Below, piece after piece: positions 25,717 through 34,824 of a DNA stretch of 64,000 bases (position 1 is its first letter; every line of letters begins with the position of its first letter). Location of the stretch: positions 1 through 64,000 of the forward strand of contig NZ_VFIA01000015.1 of assembly GCF_014282275.1 (NCBI RefSeq), in the 5' to 3' direction. The DNA comes from Spirosoma utsteinense. GTDB lineage: Bacteria > Bacteroidota > Bacteroidia > Cytophagales > Spirosomataceae. The translations under genes and the position numbers were made by a program. Under the pieces are notes generated by a model that saw nothing but the letters and a program-made list of their open reading frames with translations, did no database searches and had not been told where the DNA came from.

Positions 25717-27153
25717 TTAATCTACCGTACTCAGTTTCACCGTGTTTGTCCGGCGGGATTGGGTCATCGGCATGCTGAGGGTGTTGATGAAAATATCGCC
25801 CGAGGCCAGTTTGCCTTCGCCAATCAGTGTCAGTTTGATAGCGTCAACGGTTTGATCAACGGTTAGCTCGGGGTTTGGCTCGTAGGGAAGAACCTGAACA
25901 CCCCAGTAAAGGCCCAGCGTATTCCGCAGTTGTGGGTCATTGGAGAAGGCAAACAAATCGGCTTTGGGCCGGTGGTGCGATAGCCGCTCAGCCGTATAAC
26001 CTGAGTTAGTAATACCAATGATAGCCTTTGCTTTCGTATCCCGGGCCAGGCGGCAGGCGCTCATCACGACGTTGTCATTGATGGCGTTCTCAGACGGACT
26101 TTCGTTGACCTGGGCGTGGTAACGGTAGTAGATACTGTCGGTATGCGATTCAACCTGAAGGATGGTGTTGGCCATGCTCTCAACGGCTAAGATCGGGTAT
26201 TTGCCGGATGCCGTTTCGGCGCTCAGCATCACCGCATCGGCACCGTCCATCACAGAATTGGCAATATCGTTGATTTCGGCGCGGGTGGGGCGGGGCGCAT
26301 CGATCATGCTTTCGAGCATCTGCGTAGCCACAATAACTGGCTTGGCGGCCCGGTTACACTTTTCAACCAGCATCTTCTGAATCATCGGTACTTCTTCGGC
26401 AGGGAGCTCCACGCCAAGGTCGCCCCGGGCTACCATCAGCCCGTCGGTAGCGGCAATGATCTCATCGATGTTAACAATAGCTTCGGGCTTCTCAATCTTG
26501 GCGATTACCCGGCATTTTTTGCCTTTCGACCGGATGTATTCTTTGATTTCGAGAATTTCGGACGCTTCTCGAACGAACGACAGCGCAATCCATTCCGCGT
26601 CGTTTTCGAGACCAAACTCAAGATCGGCCCAGTCTTTCTCCGTTACCGCGGGCATCGACACTTTCGTGTTGGGCAGGTTAACTCCTTTTTTGGATTTCAT
26701 CAGGCCACCATACACAACTTCGGTCACGACGTCGGTACCTTCTTTACCTGTCACCCGAACTTCGAGCTTACCATCGTCCATCAGGATGCGTTCGCCCGGA
26801 TGCACGTCGCGGTACATATCTTTGTAGGGAGTACTGACCCGTTCAGCGGTTCCTATGATATCGTCATTGGTGAACACGAGTCGGCTACCTGCCTCCAGCA
26901 TGACGCCGTCTTTTTCGGCTACGTTGCCGATCCGGATCTTGGGGCCCTGTAAATCCTGAAGGACGCACAGGTTAAGGTTGAACTCTTTATTGATCTCGCG
27001 GATGCGGGTAAGCCGCATGAGGTGATCTTCGTGAGTACCGTGGGAAAAATTAAGACGGAAGACATTGACACCCGCTTTGGCTAATGCCAGTAATTGTTCT
27101 TTCGTTTCGGAAGCGGGGCCAATGGTGGCCACGATCTTGGTTTTCTTGGACAT
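25717..27153 (-). CDS. pyk: Pyruvate kinase
   Basis: Pyruvate kinase makes pyruvate and ATP from phosphoenolpyruvate and ADP, the last step of glycolysis. The 478-aa sequence starts KKTKIVATIGPASE and has FRLNFSHGTHEDH near 32-44, LQDLQGPKIRIG near 66, the signature IAKIEKPEAIVNIDEII with the catalytic Lys near 220, VARGDLGVELPAEEVP near 243 and MLSAETASGKYPI near 312. The C-terminal domain is present. Minus strand, divergent from murE, with a -7 box at 27194-27201. Confidence 0.97.
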   Translation of the reverse strand: MSKKTKIVATIGPASETKEQLLALAKAGVNVFRLNFSHGTHEDHLMRLTRIREINKEFNLNLCVLQDLQGPKIRIGNVAEKDGVMLEAGSRLVFTNDDIIGTAERVSTPYKDMYRDVHPGERILMDDGKLEVRVTGKEGTDVVTEVVYGGLMKSKKGVNLPNTKVSMPAVTEKDWADLEFGLENDAEWIALSFVREASEILEIKEYIRSKGKKCRVIAKIEKPEAIVNIDEIIAATDGLMVARGDLGVELPAEEVPMIQKMLVEKCNRAAKPVIVATQMLESMIDAPRPTRAEINDIANSVMDGADAVMLSAETASGKYPILAVESMANTILQVESHTDSIYYRYHAQVNESPSENAINDNVVMSACRLARDTKAKAIIGITNSGYTAERLSHHRPKADLFAFSNDPQLRNTLGLYWGVQVLPYEPNPELTVDQTVDAIKLTLIGEGKLASGDIFINTLSMPMTQSRRTNTVKLSTVD

Positions 27154-27193
27154 GAGGGACGGGAAAATTGGGCAAAAACGGCCATAGCCGATG

Positions 27194-27201
27194 CAAAAAT
27201 A
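27194..27201 (-). promoter_or_regulatory. -7 box of pyk
   Basis: TATTTTTG followed by C on the minus strand, 41 nt upstream of the pyk start codon, matches TAnnTTTG. No TTG at the expected -33 distance. Confidence 0.5.
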
Positions 27202-27344
27202 ACCGGCAGTGCTAATAAACAGTGGTGTTCATTAAAATTTTACAGGACTACCAATAGCGACAAGGGCTTTGTAAAATTAGTTAAACCCACCCGCATGCCG
27301 TTTTTTTGCACCGACAAAACGGGCCGGTAGCCTGTTCGCCTGGT

Positions 27345-28814
27345 ATGCAACTCAAAGATCTCTTTTATAAAATACCGCTTCTGGCTACGTCCGGCAGCAT
27401 GAATACCGATATTACAAACCTGACCATGGACTCGCGCAAGGCAGGTCCTGGCAGCTTGTTCATCGCCGTGCGTGGTACCGTTACCGATGGGCATAGCTAC
27501 ATTGAAACGGCTGTGAAGCAAGGGGCTGCGGCTGTGCTCTGTGAAGAACTGCCGACCAGTACGGTCGACTCAGTTGCCTATGTACAGGTTCAGAATTCGG
27601 CCCGGGCTATGGGTTTCCTGGCAGCTGCCTTCTATCAGCAGCCATCGCACAAACTGAAACTTATTGGCGTTACGGGTACAAACGGTAAAACCTCCGTCGC
27701 TACGCTCCTGTTCCGTCTGTTTCGGGCATTGGGATACCGCTGCGGTCTGCTCTCGACGGTGCAGAACCAGATCGACGATCAGGTTATTGCCGCTACCCAT
27801 ACTACCCCCGACGCTATAACCACCAATCAACTGCTGACCCAGATGCTGGATCATGGCTGTACGCATGTGTTCATGGAGGTCAGTTCGCACGCGGTTGTTC
27901 AGGAGCGGGTTACAGGGCTGATCTTTGCCGGGGGAATCTTCACCAACATCACCCACGACCACCTCGACTTCCACGGTACGTTCGATAACTACATTCGCGC
28001 TAAGAAAGGATTTTTCGACCAGCTGCCGGCGTCGGCTTTTGCCCTGACCAACGTAGACGACAAACGCGGCCTGGTCATGTTGCAGAATACGGCTGCCCGC
28101 AAAGAAACCTATTCGCTGCTGACGCTGGCTACCTTCAAAGGTAAGATCATTGCCGACAGCTTGTTTGGGCTGAACATGCTGGTCGACAATCAGGAAGTGT
28201 GGTTCAAACTGATAGGTCGCTTCAACGGCTACAACCTACTCAGCGTATACGGCGCGGCTGTTCTGCTGGGCGAAGATCCGGCCGAGGTGTTAACGCTGCT
28301 GTCTGGCATTAAGCCCCCGCCGGGCCGCTTCGAGCAAGTTGTTTCGGCAACGAATATCGTTGGCATCGTCGACTATGCCCACACCCCCGACGCCCTGCAA
28401 AACGTGCTCGAAACCATCAACGGCCTGCGTCATACCGACGAGCAGGACCGTATGCCCCGGATCATTACGGTAGTTGGGTGTGGCGGAAACCGCGACGCGA
28501 CCAAGCGCCCGATCATGGCTGATATTGCGTGCCGGTTCAGTGATCGGGTGATACTGACGTCGGACAATCCGCGTTTCGAAGACCCAATGGCTATTCTGGA
28601 GCAGATGCAGGCGGGTGTTTCGCCGGTTGACGTTAAAAAGGCCCAGGTAATCCAGGACCGGCGCGACGCTATCCGGCAGGCTGTTGCGATGGCTGAGCCC
28701 AACGATATCATTCTTGTAGCGGGCAAAGGCCACGAAACTTACCAGGACGTTCAGGGTGTCAAATCCGACTTCGACGATCGGGCCGTACTCCGGGACGCTT
28801 TCTTAGAACGTTGA
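27345..28814 (+). CDS. murE: UDP-MurNAc-tripeptide synthetase MurE
   Basis: MurE adds the third amino acid to UDP-MurNAc-L-Ala-D-Glu in the cytoplasm. The ATP site GVTGTNGKTSVATL is in the N-terminal third, HTTPDAITT and SSHAVVQERV follow, and the specificity motif reads DNPR (in LTSDNPRFEDP), which marks meso-diaminopimelate as substrate. ATG 27345 gives 489 aa, the family length; the upstream extension has no family sequence. It is the first division and cell wall gene here; mraZ, rsmH, ftsL and ftsI are not upstream in this window. Confidence 0.96.
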   Translation: MQLKDLFYKIPLLATSGSMNTDITNLTMDSRKAGPGSLFIAVRGTVTDGHSYIETAVKQGAAAVLCEELPTSTVDSVAYVQVQNSARAMGFLAAAFYQQPSHKLKLIGVTGTNGKTSVATLLFRLFRALGYRCGLLSTVQNQIDDQVIAATHTTPDAITTNQLLTQMLDHGCTHVFMEVSSHAVVQERVTGLIFAGGIFTNITHDHLDFHGTFDNYIRAKKGFFDQLPASAFALTNVDDKRGLVMLQNTAARKETYSLLTLATFKGKIIADSLFGLNMLVDNQEVWFKLIGRFNGYNLLSVYGAAVLLGEDPAEVLTLLSGIKPPPGRFEQVVSATNIVGIVDYAHTPDALQNVLETINGLRHTDEQDRMPRIITVVGCGGNRDATKRPIMADIACRFSDRVILTSDNPRFEDPMAILEQMQAGVSPVDVKKAQVIQDRRDAIRQAVAMAEPNDIILVAGKGHETYQDVQGVKSDFDDRAVLRDAFLER

Positions 28815-28844
28815 AATCAGTAACTTTGAACCATATAAAATTTC

Positions 28845-28914
28845 GAATGATAGAATGATAGAATGAGTGAATAACTGCCTTGCTGTATTCATTCATTCTA
28901 TCATTCTATCATTC
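28845..28914. repeat. Low-complexity hairpin (gaatgata words) between murE and mraY
   Basis: Arms 28845-28873 and 28886-28914 are 29 nt each and complementary with one mismatch, around a 12-nt loop. Each arm is a tandem of gaatgata/gaatga words. The hairpin lies 30 nt after the murE stop and 14 nt before the mraY start, with no U-run. Confidence 0.88.
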
Positions 28915-28928
28915 AGTCATTCACTTTT

Positions 28929-30137
28929 ATGCTCTATTACCTTTTCCAATTTTTAGACGAACGCTACAACTTCCCTGGTGCAGGCGTTTTTCAATACATT
29001 TCGTTTCGGGCGCTTGGAGCCGTTGTCACGTCGCTTATGGTGGCGGCTATTTTTGGTCGGCGGATTATCGATACACTGCGTAACCTTCAAATTGGCGAGT
29101 CGATCAGGGATCTGGGTCTGGAAGGGCAGATGCAAAAGCGGGGTACCCCAACGATGGGCGGTTTCATCATTCTGGCCTCCCTGCTGATTCCGGCGCTGCT
29201 GTTCGCCAAACTATCCAATGTATATGTCATATTAGCGCTCGTTTCAACTGTATGGACTGGATTGATTGGTTTCCTGGACGACTACATCAAAGTATTCAAG
29301 AAAAATAAAGAAGGGCTGGAAGGCAAGTTCAAGGTTGTTGGACAGGTGGGACTGGGCCTCATTGTTGGGCTGACGCTCTATTTCAACGATGCCGTCAAGA
29401 TCCGGAAATATGCCCCCCGTTTAATGAGCACATCTAACGTGCCGGATGTGTATACCGACATTAAGTCTACGCTGACAACAGTACCGTTCGTCAAGAACAA
29501 TGAGTTTGATTACAGCTCCCTGCTCTTCGGCTTCCTGCCCGACAGCTATACCTGGATCGTATATGTACTGGTCTGCATTTTTATCATTACAGCCGTTTCG
29601 AATGGAGCCAATATAACGGATGGTATCGACGGCCTGGCAGCGGGCACATCCGTTATCATCGGTCTGACAATTGGTGTACTGGCGTATCTGTCGGGCAACA
29701 AGGTGTTCTCGCAGTACCTGAATATTATGTACATCCCCAACGCGGGGGAGCTGGTGATTTTCTGTGCGGCTTTCGTTGGGGCCTGTGTGGGTTTTCTCTG
29801 GTACAATTCCTACCCGGCGCAGGTGTTCATGGGCGATACGGGTAGCCTGATGTTGGGGGGCGTTATTGCCGTGCTGTCGCTGGCCATCCGGAAAGAACTG
29901 TTGATTCCGCTCATGTGTGGTATTTTCCTGATTGAACTCGTATCGGTAATTTTACAGGTCAGCTATTTCAAATATACCAAGCGAAAATACGGCGAAGGCA
30001 GGCGTATTTTCCTGATGTCACCCCTGCACCACCATTTTCAGAAAAAAGGGTACCACGAGGCTAAACTCGTCACACGTTTCTGGATTGTAGGCATTATTCT
30101 GGCGGTATTGACGCTGGCTACGCTGAAATTACGCTAA
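28929..30137 (+). CDS. mraY: Phospho-MurNAc-pentapeptide transferase MraY
   Basis: MraY makes lipid I by moving phospho-MurNAc-pentapeptide onto undecaprenyl phosphate in the inner membrane. The 402-aa protein has about ten TM helices. Motifs are [10 protein letters not shown] near 71-80, [17 protein letters not shown] near 114-130, [15 protein letters not shown] near 223-237, [11 protein letters not shown] near 300-310 and [14 protein letters not shown] near 361-374. It has the extra central segment (ARKYAPRL... region) common in Bacteroidota MraY. Confidence 0.97.
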   Translation: MLYYLFQFLDERYNFPGAGVFQYISFRALGAVVTSLMVAAIFGRRIIDTLRNLQIGESIRDLGLEGQMQKRGTPTMGGFIILASLLIPALLFAKLSNVYVILALVSTVWTGLIGFLDDYIKVFKKNKEGLEGKFKVVGQVGLGLIVGLTLYFNDAVKIRKYAPRLMSTSNVPDVYTDIKSTLTTVPFVKNNEFDYSSLLFGFLPDSYTWIVYVLVCIFIITAVSNGANITDGIDGLAAGTSVIIGLTIGVLAYLSGNKVFSQYLNIMYIPNAGELVIFCAAFVGACVGFLWYNSYPAQVFMGDTGSLMLGGVIAVLSLAIRKELLIPLMCGIFLIELVSVILQVSYFKYTKRKYGEGRRIFLMSPLHHHFQKKGYHEAKLVTRFWIVGIILAVLTLATLKLR

Positions 30138-30165
30138 TGCTGCCCTTTTGATGTCGTCGGGCGCT

Positions 30166-30236
30166 TGTAGCCTGGACGGCCACGTCTGGGCAGGCCAAAT
30201 GCTGATTTACTCCCGGACGTGGCCGTCCAGGCTACA
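30166..30236. repeat. MITE-like inverted repeat element, copy A
   Basis: Arms 30166-30190 and 30212-30236 are 25 nt each (outer end tgtagcctggacgg) and complementary with one T/C difference that leaves a G-U pair. The spacer is 21 nt. The element lies 28 nt after the mraY stop, in the 338-nt gap before rplM. A second copy with the same arms and the same spacer length is at 61301-61373. Confidence 0.9.
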
Positions 30237-30369
30237 TCGTTGCTGGCTTCTAAGCGCACTACAGCCCCTTGAACGCGCAAAAATGGCGCTGGCGGGCTGG
30301 ATAAGCGTGATCGTGCGGAAATTATCGGGTTGGGGAGCCGGTATCAACCGGCAAATTCCTGTCACATCG

Positions 30370-30400
30370 TTGCTTTTCAGCCATATACCCGCTATATTTG
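30370..30400 (+). promoter_or_regulatory. Promoter of rplM-rpsI (Bacteroidota type) with a ~70-nt leader
   Basis: TTG at 30370-30372, a 20-nt spacer and TATATTTG at 30393-30400 give a full consensus match. The leader that follows can pair 30405-30409 (cccgt) with 30416-30420 (acggg). Ribosomal-protein leaders often carry autoregulatory structures; whether this one does is unknown. Confidence 0.8.
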
Positions 30401-30475
30401 CACTCCCGTTTGAGGACGGGTGCGTCTAGGCGTAAGTAAAAAAGTGAAAATCAACTAATTAGTCTCCTTAATATA

Positions 30476-30919
30476 GTGAACACGCTCAGTTACAAAACCA
30501 TCTCCGCCAACAAAGAAACGGTGCAGAAGGAATGGGTTGTGGTTGACGCTCAGGGTGAAGTGCTTGGTCGGCTGGCCAGCCAGATCGCAGCCCTGATTCG
30601 CGGCAAACACAAAACCAACTTCACCCCACACGTTGATTGCGGAGACAATGTGATCGTCATTAATGCCGAGAAGATTCGCTTCACGGGCAAGAAAATGACC
30701 GACAAAATCTACGTCCGCCACACGGGATATCCCGGCGGTCAGCGCTTTGCTACGCCCCGGCTGTTGCTTGAAAAGCACCCCGAGCGTATTATCGAACATG
30801 CGGTAAAAGGTATGTTGCCTAAGAACCGGCTCGGTCGGCGGTTGTTTACCAACCTGCACGTTTATACGGGAGACAATCATCCCCACGCGGCTCAACAACC
30901 CACAGTCGTTAAATTTTAA
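30476..30919 (+). CDS. rplM: Large-subunit ribosomal protein uL13
   Basis: A 147-aa ribosomal protein that binds 23S rRNA early in 50S assembly. It reads [19 protein letters not shown] near 21-39, [18 protein letters not shown] near 59-76, [11 protein letters not shown] near 83-93 and [13 protein letters not shown] near 116-128, all uL13 features. Translation starts at a GTG (30476). Forms the conserved rplM-rpsI pair with the next gene, 11 nt away. Confidence 0.97.
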   Translation: MNTLSYKTISANKETVQKEWVVVDAQGEVLGRLASQIAALIRGKHKTNFTPHVDCGDNVIVINAEKIRFTGKKMTDKIYVRHTGYPGGQRFATPRLLLEKHPERIIEHAVKGMLPKNRLGRRLFTNLHVYTGDNHPHAAQQPTVVKF

Positions 30920-30930
30920 GTCACAGACGA

Positions 30931-31317
30931 ATGGATCGTATTAATACCATTGGCCGCCGTAAAACAGCCATCTCCCGCATCTACATGTCGGTGGGCAGCG
31001 GAGCCATCACGGTAAACGGAAAAGACTACAAACAGTATTTCCCGACGGAAGTGCTGCAAATCATCCTGAACCAGCCTTTCTCTACCATTAATGGTGTAGG
31101 TGGCTACGACGTAAAAGTCAACGTTCGTGGTGGTGGCGTGGCCGGACAGGCCGAAGCAACGCGAATGGCTATTGCCCGCGCGCTTGTTGAAATGAACTCG
31201 GAGTTCCGTCCGGCCCTCAAAAAAGAAGGCTTCCTGACCCGGGATTCACGTATGGTAGAACGGAAAAAGTACGGCCGCGCGAAAGCACGTCGGCGGTTCC
31301 AGTTCTCGAAACGCTAA
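30931..31317 (+). CDS. rpsI: Small-subunit ribosomal protein uS9
   Basis: A 128-aa protein of the 30S head whose C-terminal tail reaches the P-site tRNA. Features: INTIGRRKTAISRIYM at the start, VRGGGVAGQAEATRMAIARAL near 66-86 and the basic tail ending RRRFQFSKR with the conserved terminal Lys-Arg. Length normal. The tail after it (31318-31476) has no clear terminator but contains word-repeat sequence near 31365-31395 related to the gtcagtcggtgagt family. Confidence 0.97.
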   Translation: MDRINTIGRRKTAISRIYMSVGSGAITVNGKDYKQYFPTEVLQIILNQPFSTINGVGGYDVKVNVRGGGVAGQAEATRMAIARALVEMNSEFRPALKKEGFLTRDSRMVERKKYGRAKARRRFQFSKR

Positions 31318-31476
31318 TATCAGTCAGCCAGCTTTTCAGTTATACAGTCTTTTAGTTTTTAATCTGATCGACTCACTAACTCACCAGCTGACCGGCCCAT
31401 TAGTCCAGACTGCCCTTAGATGATGCCGACGGGTGGTGCTGCGTAATTTTTACAACAATCATTTTTCAATCCGAAA

Positions 31477-32316
31477 ATGGCACAAATCGAATACAAAGAC
31501 CTTCTTGACGCTGGTGTGCACTTTGGCCACTTAACGCGCAAGTGGGACCCACGGATGGCTCCGTATATCTTCATGGAGAAGAACGGCATCCATATTATTG
31601 ATCTTAATAAAACGCTGGCCTCGCTGGACGAAGCGGCCAATGCCCTGAAAGGTATTGTTCGTTCGGGCCGCAAGGTGATGTTCGTGGCTACGAAGAAGCA
31701 GGCACAGGAGATTGTTTCGGAAGAAGCACGTCGTCTGAAAATGCCTTACGTTACCGACCGCTGGCAGGGTGGTATGCTGACGAACTTCGCCACGATTCGC
31801 AAGTCGCTGAAGAAAATGCAGACGCTGGACAAGATGCTGAAAGACGAGGAGACCGTCAAAAGCATTGCCAAGCGCGAGCGTTTGACCCGCAGCCGCGATA
31901 AGGAAAAGCTGGAGCGTGTACTGGGCGGTATTGCCGACCTGACACGGTTACCAGCGGCTCTGTTCGTTGTTGACGTGAAGCGTGAGCACATCGCCGTTGC
32001 CGAAGCACACCGTCTGGGTATCCCTGTGTTTGCCATGTGTGACACAAACTCGAACCCTGAAGAAGTTGATTTCGCCATCCCAGCCAATGACGATGCTTAC
32101 AAGTCGATTTCGCTGATTACGCTTGCCATTGGTAAGGCCATTGAAGAAGGTCTGATGGAGCGGAAGCAGGATAAAGATGATCAGCGCGTTCAGGAAGAAG
32201 AAGATGCCAAGCGCAGCGAAGACCTCGCTCAGGCTCGTGCGGAAGGCGAAACGGCTGCTCCGGCAGAAGCAGCAACTCCTGTAGCTGAAGTTTCTGAAGA
32301 CGAGCAGGAAGCGTAA
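31477..32316 (+). CDS. rpsB: Small-subunit ribosomal protein uS2
   Basis: A 279-aa protein that joins the 30S subunit late, near the platform. It reads [19 protein letters not shown] near 9-27, [10 protein letters not shown] near 38, [10 protein letters not shown] near 92-101 and [19 protein letters not shown] near 188-206. The C-terminal ~55 residues are acidic and Ala/Glu-rich ([14 protein letters not shown]), an extension common in this phylum. Followed by tsf, the usual partner, after a hairpin. Confidence 0.97.
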   Translation: MAQIEYKDLLDAGVHFGHLTRKWDPRMAPYIFMEKNGIHIIDLNKTLASLDEAANALKGIVRSGRKVMFVATKKQAQEIVSEEARRLKMPYVTDRWQGGMLTNFATIRKSLKKMQTLDKMLKDEETVKSIAKRERLTRSRDKEKLERVLGGIADLTRLPAALFVVDVKREHIAVAEAHRLGIPVFAMCDTNSNPEEVDFAIPANDDAYKSISLITLAIGKAIEEGLMERKQDKDDQRVQEEEDAKRSEDLAQARAEGETAAPAEAATPVAEVSEDEQEA

Positions 32317-32390
32317 GTACATTGTAGAGGATAGGGTTAGTGGCTTGTACAGGAACTTTACTCCTTTTGCAATTATATAATTCTGAAACG

Positions 32391-32422
32391 ATAGCCCGTA
32401 GCAGCCGCTATGGGCTATTTTG
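32391..32422 (+). terminator. Hairpin after rpsB
   Basis: A 10-bp stem with one G-T wobble (atagcccgta 32391-32400 with 32409-32418) followed by TTTTG. It may be a partial terminator that adjusts tsf level relative to rpsB. Confidence 0.6.
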
Positions 32423-32494
32423 ATAGATTAAATGGCTGTCTCGATATAGATGGCGATGTAAACCAATACTTAATAACTGAAACCTGTTATAAAC

Positions 32495-33328
32495 ATGGCA
32501 ATCACTGCTGCTGATGTAAACAAACTTCGTCAAGAGACCGGAGCCGGTATGATGGACTGTAAAAAAGCCCTGACCGAAGCCGATGGCGATTTCGAAAAAG
32601 CGAAAGAAGTACTGCGCAAGCAGGGTCAAAAGATAGCTGACAAGCGGGCTGACAATACAACGGCTGAAGGCATCGTACTAGCTCACGTAAGTGAAGACGG
32701 TACGAGTGGTAAAGTGATTTCACTGGCTTGTGAAACCGAGCCTGTATCGAAAGTAGCTGATTTCCAGAACCTGGCGATGACCATCATCAGTACAGCTGTT
32801 GCTACCCACGCTACTGACAAAGCTACGTTGCTGGCAACCCCGCAGGCTGATGGTCGTTCCCTGCAGGATCACATCACCGACCTGATGGGTAAAATTGGCG
32901 AGAAAGTCGAAGTAGCTTCGTTCGAAACCGTAACTGGCGACAAAGTTGTGTCGTACATTCACTCGAATGGCAAACTGGGTGTTCTTGTTGGCCTGACGAA
33001 TACGAATGGTACAGACGTAACGGAAGTTGGTAAAGACGTAGCAATGCAGATCGCTGCTATGAAACCCGTTGCTCTCGATAAGGATGGTGTAGACGCTACT
33101 GTTGTTGAGCGCGAAATCGAGATCGGTAAAGAGCAGGCTCGTCAGGAAGGCAAGCCTGAAGCGATGCTTGAGAAGATTGCGCTGGGTAAGCTTAACAAAT
33201 TCTATAAGGAGAATACATTGTTGAATCAGGAATTTGTGAAAGACAATTCGTTGACGATTGCTCAGTTGCTGGAGAAAACCAGCAAGGGCTTGACGATATC
33301 TACATTCAAGCGTGTTGCGATTGGTTAA
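32495..33328 (+). CDS. tsf: Elongation factor Ts
   Basis: EF-Ts recycles EF-Tu by exchanging GDP for GTP. The N-terminal UBA-like motif KLRQETGAGMMDCKKALTE is at residues 10-28, followed by GQKIADKRADNTTAEG near 43-58 and the two dimerisation/core domains, ending in ISTFKRVAIG. The 277-aa length is normal for this phylum. The codon spectrum (gct, gta, ggt) resembles a highly expressed gene. Confidence 0.97.
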   Translation: MAITAADVNKLRQETGAGMMDCKKALTEADGDFEKAKEVLRKQGQKIADKRADNTTAEGIVLAHVSEDGTSGKVISLACETEPVSKVADFQNLAMTIISTAVATHATDKATLLATPQADGRSLQDHITDLMGKIGEKVEVASFETVTGDKVVSYIHSNGKLGVLVGLTNTNGTDVTEVGKDVAMQIAAMKPVALDKDGVDATVVEREIEIGKEQARQEGKPEAMLEKIALGKLNKFYKENTLLNQEFVKDNSLTIAQLLEKTSKGLTISTFKRVAIG

Positions 33329-33356
33329 TTTACTCTAAGTTACCTACCGTTTAGTA

Positions 33357-33386
33357 AATACCCGGCCCCAAAGCCGGGTATTTTTC
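33357..33386 (+). terminator. Terminator after tsf
   Basis: A 10-bp perfect stem (aatacccggc 33357-33366 with 33373-33382), a 6-nt loop and a TTTTT-containing tail. Confidence 0.85.
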
Positions 33387-33466
33387 TTTTATTTAAATCT
33401 GGCAACAAGTGAATCGTCGTATATGTAAGGAAGTGCCAACATATGTTTAGTAGTACACATTTCGCA

Positions 33467-34018
33467 ATGAATCACTTCACGGATGAAGAATTAGTTGGCT
33501 ACTACCTCGAAACGGGTCGTAATGACTATTTTGAGCAGCTATACGAGCGTTATTGTAACAAGGTTCACCAAACATGTCTGTCTTTCACTAAGGATACTAT
33601 CCAGGCTGAAGATCTGACTCAGGATATATTTATACGGCTGATTGGTAAACTAGATGGATATAAGAAACAGGCTAAGTTTTCAACCTGGTTATATTCTATC
33701 ACACACAACTATTGCGCTGATCAGATAAAGGCCCCCCGCCGACGTCATGAAGTAGCTACCGATGCAAATTGGGAGGGCATGCAAATCCCAACCGACGAAT
33801 CGGCAGAGCAGGATGAAGCAGAAGCACAGCTGATAAGCTTGGCAATGAGTAGGTTGTCGGAAGAGGAACGCGGTATATTACGTCATAAGTATGAAGAAGA
33901 TCTAAGCATTAAAGATCTGGCAGTCTATTATTCGCTTACAGAAAGTGCTGTGAAGATGCGGCTAAAACGGTCGAGAGATCGATTGAGAGATCTATACCAG
34001 GAAGTAGTTTCCCATTAA
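33467..34018 (+). CDS. ECF-type RNA polymerase sigma factor, tandem copy 1
   Basis: A 183-aa ECF sigma factor. Region 2 contains YFEQLYERYCNKVHQ and AEDLTQDIFIRLIGKL, then the -10 recognition segment AKFSTWLYSITHNYCADQIK; region 4 has SIKDLAVYYSLTESAVKMRLKRSRDRL, a helix-turn-helix. An anti-sigma gene is not adjacent. ATG 33467 (MNHFTDEEL) aligns with the start of the second copy (MKQLSDEEL), so I preferred it to an ATG 24 nt upstream. Closely paralogous to the gene at 34204. The regulon is unknown; neighbouring channel genes hint at envelope or osmotic stress. Confidence 0.92.
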   Translation: MNHFTDEELVGYYLETGRNDYFEQLYERYCNKVHQTCLSFTKDTIQAEDLTQDIFIRLIGKLDGYKKQAKFSTWLYSITHNYCADQIKAPRRRHEVATDANWEGMQIPTDESAEQDEAEAQLISLAMSRLSEEERGILRHKYEEDLSIKDLAVYYSLTESAVKMRLKRSRDRLRDLYQEVVSH

Positions 34019-34054
34019 TTCAGGTTAAATATTATATACTAATAGGTATAATGA

Positions 34055-34107
34055 ATTTACTTATGAAAAAGGCCTGGCTATAAGTCAGGCCTTTTTCATA
34101 AGTAAAT
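34055..34107 (+). terminator. Long perfect terminator between the two sigma genes
   Basis: A perfect 22-bp inverted repeat (34055-34076 with 34086-34107, core aaaaaggcctg) and a 9-nt loop. The A run of the left arm and the T run of the right arm allow it to work on either strand. It isolates the two paralogues transcriptionally. Confidence 0.9.
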
Positions 34108-34203
34108 GTAAACTATAGTCGCTATACTGTTTTTGCGAAGGCTTGCAATTTGTACCGTTACTTCATAGGCTGTTTACTGTCTCAAGCGCTGTAGCTGTTA
34201 GAA

Positions 34204-34815
34204 ATGAAGCAACTGTCAGATGAGGAGTTAGTCTATTTATACATTGATACGCAGCAAAATGCGTATTTCGAGCAGTTGTATGAACGATACTGTGACAAGG
34301 TATACCGCAAGTGCCTTTCATTCACCAAAGATCCAGTTCAGGCTGAAGACCTGACACACGATATCTTTTTGAAGATCGTCATGAAACTGAGCGGTTTCCG
34401 GGGACAGGCCAAATTTTCTACCTGGCTGTATTCAATCACTTACAATTACTGTACAGATCAATTACGGTCTTCTCATCTGCATCGACATGTGTACGTTGAT
34501 GAAGGATGGGAGCGGATGGATATCAAAGCTGATGACGAGAATGAACTAGTCGAACTCGCTGAACTGGAAGCTCAGCAGTTACAGCGGGCTTTGAAGAAGC
34601 TTCCTGCCTTCGAGCAGACAATACTATTAATGAAATATCAGGACGACATAAGTATTCGTGAGATAGCTAATTTGAACGGGTTGACCGAGAGCGCGGTAAA
34701 GATGCGTTTGAAACGATCGCGCGAGAAACTGCGCAAATTTTACCTTGAAAGTGCCATATTCTGGTTACTACTGGCTGTTAAAGCCGCTTTTACTTTCCGC
34801 TGGCCATTTCGCTGA
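34204..34815 (+). CDS. ECF-type sigma factor, tandem copy 2, with hydrophobic C-terminal tail
   Basis: A 203-aa paralogue of the preceding sigma factor: FEQLYERYCDKVYRKCLSF, AEDLTHDIFLKIVMKL and AKFSTWLYSITYNYCTDQL in region 2, and SIREIANLNGLTESAVKMRL in region 4. After the helix-turn-helix the chain continues about 25 residues as ESAIFWLLLAVKAAFTF, a hydrophobic stretch long enough to insert in or lie on the membrane; copy 1 lacks it. The frame is intact up to the stop, and the small gene at 34825 follows after 9 nt. Membrane tethering of the sigma factor is inference. Confidence 0.9.
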   Translation: MKQLSDEELVYLYIDTQQNAYFEQLYERYCDKVYRKCLSFTKDPVQAEDLTHDIFLKIVMKLSGFRGQAKFSTWLYSITYNYCTDQLRSSHLHRHVYVDEGWERMDIKADDENELVELAELEAQQLQRALKKLPAFEQTILLMKYQDDISIREIANLNGLTESAVKMRLKRSREKLRKFYLESAIFWLLLAVKAAFTFRWPFR

Positions 34816-34824
34816 ATTATAGGC

